Positions 36,474-41,552 of a DNA stretch of 41,552 nucleotides are shown in pieces (position 1 is the stretch's first letter; every line of letters begins with the position of its first letter). The stretch covers positions 1-41,552 of the forward strand of contig NZ_MUZR01000005.1 of NCBI RefSeq assembly GCF_001995255.1. Reading direction: 5' to 3'. The DNA comes from Thioalkalivibrio halophilus. GTDB taxonomy: Bacteria; Pseudomonadota; Gammaproteobacteria; Ectothiorhodospirales; Ectothiorhodospiraceae. The notes beneath the pieces are model-generated. The model worked only from the letters and a program-made list of their open reading frames with translations, did no database searches and had not been told where the DNA came from. Position numbers and translations under genes: made by a program.

Positions 36474-37412
36474 CTAGGACCGGCCCGGTTGGGGGAGGTG
36501 GTCAACCAACTGGCGCAGCTGCCCCATATCGGGTTCGACGTATTGCATCGTAGTCGATAGGTTGGTGTGTCCCAGCAAGTGCTGCAGCGCGCGAAGCGGG
36601 GGGTTCTCCTGACGCCCCACCTCGGTCCCCAGCGTATGCCGGAGACGGTGCGGCGAAATGGGCTGTCCCAGTACATCGCCTAGCTTCCGGAAAAAGCCGC
36701 TGACCTGTCCTACTCGGATGCCGTCGCCCTGGTAGCGCGTTTCGCCACGGTGCAGGCCCAGGTTGAACACTTGCGCTTGCTCAAGGCCCCGGGGGCCGCG
36801 TAGCGCAATGGTCCGGTCATAGAGTTCCCGCAACGGCTCCACCAAGGGCGCGGGGATCGGAATATCCCACTCTCGGTGGGTTTTCGATCCCGCTGCTGAT
36901 AGCCGCAGCTCGCCTTCTTTCCAGCACACATCGCCCCAGGTCAGTGCCACCAGTTGCCGCCGTCGCATACCGGTGTAGTAGAAGGTGAGCAGTACCACGA
37001 GCCAGAACCACCGGGGCTCAAGGCATCGATTCTCGGAATCATCGAGCGCCGCGATCGCCTGATCCAGAAGGTCGCGCGAAACGGTCTTGATCCGCCGATC
37101 TTCAGGAGCTGCATCGACCCGTTCCAGGGGGTCATGGCTGATCCATTCCGCTTCCATGGCGAAGCGCCACATCGCGCGGAAATGGCGACGGTAGTAGTTC
37201 CAGGTCGTCGCGCGGGCGCGCTGCAGGACCTGGCTGCGCCATTCCAGCAGCGTGTCGCGCTGAATCTCGTCCAGCGTCCTGACGCCCATGTCGTTTTGAA
37301 ACTGTCGGACAACCTGTTGGTAGCGGATCGCGGTATCGGGCCGCAAAATCCGCTCGCGCAGATAGATCTGCACCAGGTCGTCGAGGGTGCGGTGGGTCTC
37401 CATCGCGGGCAT
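36474..37412 (-). CDS. tyrosine site-specific recombinase (integrase)
   Basis: A 312-residue XerC/D-like integrase. The core-binding SAM-like domain covers residues 8-95 and the catalytic domain 105-312. Catalytic residues are visible and complete: Arg150 in YYTGMRRRQL, Lys177 in GSKTHREW, His255 and Arg258 in SPHRLRHTLGTE, His282 in LLGHTNLS and Tyr291 in TMQYVEP. AGGGGAG precedes the ATG. It points toward the tRNA-Thr gene and follows the csrA-like gene by 103 bases, so both may share a transcript. It should catalyse insertion and excision of the element. Confidence 0.92.
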   Translation of the reverse strand: MPAMETHRTLDDLVQIYLRERILRPDTAIRYQQVVRQFQNDMGVRTLDEIQRDTLLEWRSQVLQRARATTWNYYRRHFRAMWRFAMEAEWISHDPLERVDAAPEDRRIKTVSRDLLDQAIAALDDSENRCLEPRWFWLVVLLTFYYTGMRRRQLVALTWGDVCWKEGELRLSAAGSKTHREWDIPIPAPLVEPLRELYDRTIALRGPRGLEQAQVFNLGLHRGETRYQGDGIRVGQVSGFFRKLGDVLGQPISPHRLRHTLGTEVGRQENPPLRALQHLLGHTNLSTTMQYVEPDMGQLRQLVDHLPQPGRS

Positions 37413-37515
37413 GCCCTCCCCTGTAACGGTTCAAGTCACGCCCCTGGCATCACTAAAGTTAGCACACGGTCTCCCTGCCAGGCGCGCGTCCTCACGAATC
37501 CAGCAGTGAAACCGC

Positions 37516-37827
37516 CTATTCCGTTCGCGATGGAGCCGAAATTTCCTGGGAGGATTGACGTCGTTCCCGCAATGCCTCGCGCACGATCTCCACGCTCTCG
37601 GGGGCCTCGATGCCAAGGCGCGCCTTGCGATGGTCGACGTACTCGATACGGACGGGGCCGTCCGGGTGGTGAAGGGTGATCCGGCTGCCTGCGGTATCCC
37701 ACTCGACATTGAGACCGGGCGCGCACGCCGACAGCCGAAGGGGTGCTTCCTGGGTCTGCACCGCAACCACGAGGGCGCTATCCCCCACGTACAGCGCTTC
37801 CCCGTCCTTCAGGGTCAAAACCAACAT
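37516..37827 (-). CDS. CsrA-like RNA-binding protein, apparently a tandem fusion of two CsrA halves
   Basis: A 103-residue protein; ordinary CsrA has about 60. Residues 1-37 (MLVLTLKDGEALYVGD ... RLSACAP) align without a gap to CsrA 1-37. A second copy of the core motif (RLGIEAPESVEIVREALRER, residues 70-89) aligns to CsrA 31-50, exactly 39 residues later. The linking segment has strand-like SRITLHHPDG and PVRIEYVDH that can stand for shortened strands 1 and 2 of a second unit. Leu4 and the C-terminal Arg (Arg83, equivalent to Arg44) are kept; Arg6 is replaced by Leu and Arg7 by Lys. The start has AGGAGGAGGAGG upstream. It lies between integrase and relaxase genes. An alternative reading is a CsrA with a 39-residue insertion between strands 2 and 3, as in RsmN/RsmF but longer. 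Confidence 0.8.
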   Translation of the reverse strand: MLVLTLKDGEALYVGDSALVVAVQTQEAPLRLSACAPGLNVEWDTAGSRITLHHPDGPVRIEYVDHRKARLGIEAPESVEIVREALRERRQSSQEISAPSRTE

Positions 37828-37986
37828 TCCTTAATCCTCCTCCTCCTTGCTTCCCTGCCTGTTTTCCAGATCCCTCTGTAGTGCTTCCGAATATTCGGTC
37901 GTTATTATTCCCCTATAAGCCGTGTAGAATATCCCGGTATTCCTCCCGTGTCACATGCCCGTAACTATCCGGGCAAGACGGCTGGC
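37828..37986 (-). promoter_or_regulatory. GGA-rich leader and promoter of the csrA-like gene
   Basis: On the minus strand GTGACA (37949-37954) and TATTCT (37926-37931) are 17 bases apart, a reasonable sigma70 promoter just after the relaxase stop codon. The 159-base gap holds 14 GGA triplets, four of them as the run AGGAGGAGGAGGA at the ribosome-binding site and one in AAGGA directly before the ATG. It also holds the perfect palindrome CCGAATATTCGG (37887-37898) and a GCCCG/CGGGC hairpin near the relaxase end. GGA is the core of CsrA-family binding sites. Confidence 0.6.
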
Positions 37987-39822
37987 TTACGCTTCGGTGG
38001 CGGGTGTCAGGTGGTCGTTGGGTGAGGGTATCCAGTCCGGGCCGAAGACAACGGAGGTGTTACGGATCAGGAGGCCGTTGATCCGGCTGGTCTGGCGTTC
38101 GCCCCGCACCACATAGCGATGGATGTTGGTGCCCTCGGAAGACTTCTCGTGCAGCTGTAACCGCTGAAAGCGCTTCTGAGCGGTGTTCCACGCGTGGCCC
38201 GTCGCGCTCGCAAAGTCACGGAAGATCCCGGGGCTGACGAGCAGTACGCCCTCGGGAACTACGTGGATCCGGGCCTCCCGCGTGTTCACCAGGAGCGACC
38301 CGTCCGCGACACCTCGTCGGATCCATTCGAGACAGGCATCCCCCGGGTCTTCAGGCAAGGGGACGTCCGCACCCGAATCGCGTGACGCCATCGACCGCGG
38401 CGGTGGCTCGGCCTTCGGCTCGTCAGTGGCTTCATCCAGGACGCCGTCGAGCCCCGGAGGGAGCGGCAGATCGTCAACACCGGCCGAAATGGCCGGGTGG
38501 GGGTTCGAGTGGCTTTCGGCCACCACGTCAGTCTGACCCGTCTGGATCGCGACGGGTTCGACGGGGGCCGGATCTGCCGCGGGGGCGGCCGCCTCTTCAG
38601 GTGAAGAGCGGCTTGGCGGTCTGTCGCCAGACTCCGTTGCCCCCTCGGCCGATGCCTCGCCAAGCGGCGTCACGGAACCCTCGAACACCATCGGCATCGC
38701 ATCAGGATCGGACCAAATGCGGGCCACCGGCAGGCGGATGAGTGTCAGCTCGTGCGACCAGCCGTCGCCGGCAACCCGGGCCCTCCAGATGGCGCGGTCC
38801 CCATTGGCGGTCAGCACTCCGTGCTCCTGCAGTGTGTCAAAGATCCGGTCGTTGCTCGACGGAATACCGGGATGCCCCTCCTCACGGAGCTGTGCCCGCA
38901 GCGCGTCGGCCGCGCGCTTCGATACGAGCCACAGATCCGACTCCGTGCGCCAGCCTGCCGCGCCATTGCGGTTCAGCGGCAGATCCTCGCTGCTCAGCAG
39001 GTGCCGAAGCGATGTCATCAGCTTCTCGTGGAGCGGCTTCGTGGGCGTCGGAAGTCGGTCCGGTGATTCGCCGCCCAGGTTTCGCGCCACCGACTCCCGG
39101 TCGGCCTGCAGGATGATCTGTCCCAGCGCCCCCGCATCCTCCATGTGCCCGTGGATTGCATGGATCCACGCCTGCAGCAGTTCCTGGTGTTGAGCGATCC
39201 AGGACATGCCTTCCGGCGGCAGGACCCAATGCGCGACGAGACTGGATACCGGTTCGTGGAGTTTGTGAACACGACCGCGCCTGTACCGCACGGAATACCA
39301 GTGCGCACCCGGTCGCTCGGTCATCGGCCCGAGCCAGGGTTCCCAGCGCCCCAGGCGGTTGCCCAGGGCGTCGTACAGGACGATCTCCTGGTCAACCGCG
39401 GGCTTGCCCACGTCGTGCAGCAGAGCTGCCGAGAAGACGCCGTAGGACCACGCGTCCGCTTCATGGGAAAGCCGTTCCGGTTCTGCCCCGGGCGGCAGGA
39501 CGTACCCCCGGCGGATTTGCAACGCCTTGAGCACGACTTCGAGTCCGTGGTCCAGCATGCCGCCACGGCCCGAGTGGTGGTGAACCTCGGACGCGGGCAC
39601 TTCCTGGACGAACGTCGCGTACTGGCGCAGGGTCGCAGCGACGTACTGTTCGGCGCACTCCGACGGGAGCGCGAGAAGGCCGGTGATCTGGCGCAGGAGC
39701 GCTTGGCGGTGGGGTGGCTGCAGCAGTTGCTCGGCAGTCTGGACTGGAAGTAGGCCTTCGCGGGGTGGCCGCCGCGGCTTATCTTCCGCCGAGTGTTTTC
39801 TGCGGAACCATCTGGGCAACAT
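37987..39822 (-). CDS. MOBH-family relaxase (TraI_2 domain, HD motif)
   Basis: A 611-residue conjugative relaxase that would nick the element at its transfer origin. The N-terminal TraI_2 domain (residues 25-320) has EGLLPVQTAEQLL, the three-histidine motif SEVHHHSGRGGMLDHGLEVV (His81-83) and the HD motif ALLHDVGK (His136-Asp137), typical of MOBH enzymes that bind two metals. A Pro/Ala/Glu-rich linker (about 410-500) leads to a C-terminal DUF1528-type domain (LEWIRRGVADGSLLVNT, VSPGIFRDFA). Length is typical. ATG 39822 is preferred to a TTG 63 bases upstream because it begins at the conserved LPRWFRRK. Confidence 0.92.
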   Translation of the reverse strand: MLPRWFRRKHSAEDKPRRPPREGLLPVQTAEQLLQPPHRQALLRQITGLLALPSECAEQYVAATLRQYATFVQEVPASEVHHHSGRGGMLDHGLEVVLKALQIRRGYVLPPGAEPERLSHEADAWSYGVFSAALLHDVGKPAVDQEIVLYDALGNRLGRWEPWLGPMTERPGAHWYSVRYRRGRVHKLHEPVSSLVAHWVLPPEGMSWIAQHQELLQAWIHAIHGHMEDAGALGQIILQADRESVARNLGGESPDRLPTPTKPLHEKLMTSLRHLLSSEDLPLNRNGAAGWRTESDLWLVSKRAADALRAQLREEGHPGIPSSNDRIFDTLQEHGVLTANGDRAIWRARVAGDGWSHELTLIRLPVARIWSDPDAMPMVFEGSVTPLGEASAEGATESGDRPPSRSSPEEAAAPAADPAPVEPVAIQTGQTDVVAESHSNPHPAISAGVDDLPLPPGLDGVLDEATDEPKAEPPPRSMASRDSGADVPLPEDPGDACLEWIRRGVADGSLLVNTREARIHVVPEGVLLVSPGIFRDFASATGHAWNTAQKRFQRLQLHEKSSEGTNIHRYVVRGERQTSRINGLLIRNTSVVFGPDWIPSPNDHLTPATEA

Positions 39823-39955
39823 CAGGACCGTCCCGAAACGAATAGACTGAATAGAATGCCGTTGGTAACTCGATAGAAGAGCCAAAATCCGTGATCCATC
39901 CCGACACGATTTCTTCCAGCCAGCCCTGGTCGGCTAAGGCCTCTATGGTCCACAC
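39779..39955 (-). CDS. 58-residue unknown protein overlapping the relaxase start
   Basis: A short frame with GTG start at 39955, directly after a run of nine G that can serve as ribosome-binding site, and an in-frame TAG 19 bases upstream of it. The product (start MWTIEALADQGWLEEIVSGW, later ELPTAFYSVYSFRDG) is acidic, poor in Arg and contains three Trp, unlike the Arg/Pro/Ala-rich products of chance frames in this DNA. It overlaps the first 44 bases of the relaxase gene in another frame, suggesting translational coupling. No family was recognised. Confidence 0.5.
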   Translation of the reverse strand: MWTIEALADQGWLEEIVSGWITDFGSSIELPTAFYSVYSFRDGPDVAQMVPQKTLGGR

Positions 39956-40248
39956 GCCCCCCCCCGATCCGGCCTAACCGTCTTGCAGATGGTCGCCAAC
40001 CGCACTTTGCTTAGGCACAATCGTCGCATGGCTACTTACGCGCAATCGCCCCAATGCCTTCATCCAGTTCCCGCAGGCGGCCTAGACGATGGACGGCATT
40101 CTCTATCGAGGTCTATCGTGGATGGTGCGTCACTTTCCAGCTTTCCAGTGTCGTACGAGAGGGTCGCCGTGAACCGGCGCGCATTGCGCACGCGAAAGTT
40201 CCTTCTCTGCGCATACTCGCCTCCTAAGCAGTCAAAGGGGCCGGTTGA
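39956..40248. other. intergenic region upstream of the relaxase, possible control or transfer-origin region
   Basis: This 293-base stretch separates the leftward relaxase group from the rightward AT-rich pair. It holds a nine-C run (39957-39965), a tandem CTTTCCAG repeat (40133-40148), the inverted repeat GCGC-ATT-GCGC near 40179-40189 and two TCTATCG copies around 40102-40118. On the minus strand an ATG at 40214 has a perfect TAGGAGG five bases upstream and opens a 33-codon frame to 40113; whether it is translated is unclear. Its place next to a relaxase gene makes it the likeliest site for an origin of transfer, but no known nick sequence was recognised. Confidence 0.35.
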
Positions 40249-41166
40249 GTGCTGAAAAGGACCTACAAGTATCTTTACACGCGATTGTCGAAATTCGTGC
40301 TCGGACATGGAGTTTCTGCATTTTCTGACACCATAATTATCGGTGCTTCAGGATACCTTCTGACAAAAAAAGCGTTTGATATATCTATTTCTGGATGGTT
40401 GCTGGAAAACGCTCTGCAGCAGCCTGCCGTCGACGCATATGTGTATTTATCAGGGGCTACTCTTGTAGCAGCGATCATTCTAAAGATGTCGTCGATCGTG
40501 TTCGTTCATTTCCCGGCGGTTAAGCACGCTACGGTTGAGCCTGAAGAAATTTCAGAGTGCTTGCTGGTTATGAACAAGGAAATATTTGGCCACATATCGA
40601 AATGTGATTCGAGTGATCCGCCTTGTTTGAGGGAGATAAGCGAACAGCATTCATTTGATGTGAACATAAGGATGGTGGCGGAGTCCTTGGCCGAACACAT
40701 AGAGAAGTCCGTGGGTGCAATAAAGGTAAAGAGAAAAGACGTTTTCATATCTCTCTATTCATATGATGATGAAAATGGATGCTTGTCGTATGAGCTTCAT
40801 CACGATTCGAGGCGCGACTCGGTTGACTCTAAGGTTCTGTGCATAGATGATGAGAAGTACGCTGAATACGAGTGCATTAAAACCATAAAATCATCTGCGA
40901 GTACTTCATATGTTATTAACAAAAAGAAATATGCAAAAGGAAATTCTAGGCGTCATAAGACTCTAGAGCAGTATATGGGGTGCAAGCTAGAGATGAACGG
41001 ATGCGTCTATGGGTTTTTGAATATAGAGTTCCACAACAATCCTGTGTTCGTCGACGAAGAAGAAATGCAAGACTTTATGGAGGAGAGTATATTTCCCTTC
41101 AAATTGTTGCTCGAGTATCAATACCTAAAGAAAGATTTCTTTGATCGGTTTCATCATTTTGAATAG
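40249..41166 (+). CDS. AT-rich two-helix membrane protein with GAF-like cytoplasmic domain
   Basis: A 305-residue protein of markedly lower GC content than the flanks, with frequent Lys, Ile, Asn and Ser codons. Hydrophobic segments lie at about residues 20-40 (SAFSDTIIIGASGYLL) and 63-88 (LSGATLVAAIILKMSSIVFV). The remaining 215 residues are soluble. The pattern VFISLYSYDDENGCLSYELH, a middle helix (RRHKTLEQYMGCKL) and GCVYGFLNIEFHNN before the end fits a GAF-like sensor fold. The GTG start at 40249 is the only early start codon; the next in-frame Met is at about residue 80. Function is unknown. It is a likely cargo gene of the element, co-transcribed with the next gene. Confidence 0.72.
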   Translation: MLKRTYKYLYTRLSKFVLGHGVSAFSDTIIIGASGYLLTKKAFDISISGWLLENALQQPAVDAYVYLSGATLVAAIILKMSSIVFVHFPAVKHATVEPEEISECLLVMNKEIFGHISKCDSSDPPCLREISEQHSFDVNIRMVAESLAEHIEKSVGAIKVKRKDVFISLYSYDDENGCLSYELHHDSRRDSVDSKVLCIDDEKYAEYECIKTIKSSASTSYVINKKKYAKGNSRRHKTLEQYMGCKLEMNGCVYGFLNIEFHNNPVFVDEEEMQDFMEESIFPFKLLLEYQYLKKDFFDRFHHFE

Positions 41167-41180
41167 AATTGGAGTCTCAA

Positions 41181-41360
41181 ATGGCCTTGAAAACGGAATC
41201 CGAAAATCGTCGGCTTTTTGAAGAGGCGCGATCGTTGAGGCAAAGTGTGCGCTCAAGCTTGCATGAAAAGGCGAAGAACACACCTGGTTCGAATCGCGAA
41301 GCCACAGGCGGTTTGGCGTTTGGGGGTGACGGTAAGGGTGAAAAGAAAGGCGTTCGCTAA
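41181..41360 (+). CDS. small hydrophilic protein paired with the membrane protein
   Basis: A 59-residue basic protein: a charged helix (ENRRLFEEARSLRQSVRSSL) followed by a flexible, glycine- and lysine-rich tail (GGLAFGGDGKGEKKG). It starts 14 bases after the preceding stop codon with TTGGAG 6 bases before the ATG, so the pair forms an operon. No domain was recognised; it could bind the partner protein or nucleic acid through its basic tail. Confidence 0.62.
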   Translation: MALKTESENRRLFEEARSLRQSVRSSLHEKAKNTPGSNREATGGLAFGGDGKGEKKGVR

Positions 41361-41552
41361 AGAGAGCGTTATTGATCTACGCGTTTCCGGCCCTTGACCC
41401 GTGCACGTTTGGCGATAGTCAGGCGGTAATGGGCGGGAGTGCGGTACGCGGTCATGGTCGCGCAGGATAGGATGCCGACACGTTGGGGTGTGGTCTGACG
41501 ACGCGAAAGCTGTCAAGCGCTTCTTTTCGGGGCCTGAATTCAACCAATAAGT
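41361..41552. other. right-edge region without a supported gene
   Basis: GC content rises again here. On the minus strand a TTGACA lies near 41510 without a matching -10 element, and a 28-codon ATG frame (41455 to 41369, very basic) has no ribosome-binding site. Nothing here is supported as a gene; one could begin beyond the edge. Confidence 0.3.

Larger units (their letters stand above)
36210..41552. mobile_element. one end of an integrated conjugative or mobilisable element
   Basis: From the tRNA-Thr 3' end rightwards the content changes to a tyrosine integrase, a CsrA-like protein, a MOBH relaxase and an AT-rich gene pair, all foreign to the core pathways on the left. Integrase and relaxase genes at the tRNA-proximal end are typical of MOBH integrative conjugative elements. 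The type IV secretion genes and the second attachment site would be beyond the right edge. No second copy of the tRNA-Thr 3' end is present in the window. The exact left boundary could be the tRNA 3' end or a point after the terminator at 36287-36320. Confidence 0.72.

Noticed and set aside
36213-36560. Plus-strand frame over the hairpins after tRNA-Thr
   Set aside because: It runs through a strong terminator and into the antisense of the integrase gene; the structure explains the sequence better.
40028-40255. 75-codon plus-strand frame upstream of the AT-rich gene
   Set aside because: No ribosome-binding site and no recognisable pattern; the minus-strand frame at 40060-40308 is equally open, so neither is supported.
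41253-41543. 96-codon minus-strand frame at the right edge
   Set aside because: It is largely antisense to the small protein gene, which has a good ribosome-binding site and operon position; the composition looks random.

Overview
The window reads as a GC-rich gammaproteobacterial chromosome, probably from an autotrophic member of the Ectothiorhodospiraceae such as a Thioalkalivibrio-like sulfur oxidiser. The Calvin-cycle phosphoribulokinase, the gammaproteobacterial L28/L33 pair, the pcm-like/tolC neighbourhood and the Allochromatium-type ferredoxin beside coaD support this. The genus is an inference. Bases 1 to about 36210 are ordinary dense core genome. Bases from about 36210 to the right edge look like one end of an integrated mobile element whose other end lies outside the window.

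Core layout. A leftward aldehyde dehydrogenase (22-1389) diverges from an NAD(P)-binding epimerase-like gene and cca. A methyltransferase, tolC, an isochorismatase-like hydrolase, a 48-residue membrane protein, a P-loop protein and metA follow in tight succession. Next come an MFS transporter, uup, a chemoreceptor with a candidate FliA promoter, and a rhomboid protease. The rhomboid gene converges with a leftward TonB receptor and a secreted dienelactone-hydrolase-like protein whose catalytic residues are replaced. rpmB-rpmG end at a bidirectional terminator. An EAL-HDOD protein, a chorismatase and mutM overlap one another head to tail. They converge on a leftward coaD-ferredoxin-ggt group. 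A short protein gene and a cluster of REP-like palindromes precede leftward tcdA-tatD, an aldo-keto reductase, a FIST protein with an unknown partner, phosphoribulokinase, and an SLC13 permease with TrkA-C domains. A tandem Usp protein, trmB-thiG-thiS, tRNA-Gly(CCC), a cysteine-free Fur-family regulator and tRNA-Thr(CGT) close the core part.

Mobile part. Downstream of tRNA-Thr there is a run of three hairpins ending in a terminator. Leftward genes follow for a tyrosine integrase, a CsrA-like protein and a MOBH (TraI_2) relaxase. A short overlapping reading frame sits upstream of the relaxase gene, and a rightward AT-rich two-gene unit reaches the right edge. This resembles the integrase/relaxase end of an integrative conjugative element.

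The most unusual object is the 103-residue CsrA-like protein (37516-37827). It carries two copies of the CsrA core motif R-[LI]-x3-A-P, exactly 39 residues apart. The first copy aligns without gaps to CsrA residues 1-37 and the second to the CsrA C-terminal half. It may be a single-chain CsrA pseudo-dimer with one surviving RNA-binding face. Its 159-base leader contains 14 GGA triplets, the core of CsrA binding sites, which suggests self-regulation or regulation of transfer genes. No CRISPR array, rRNA gene or complete insertion sequence was seen.
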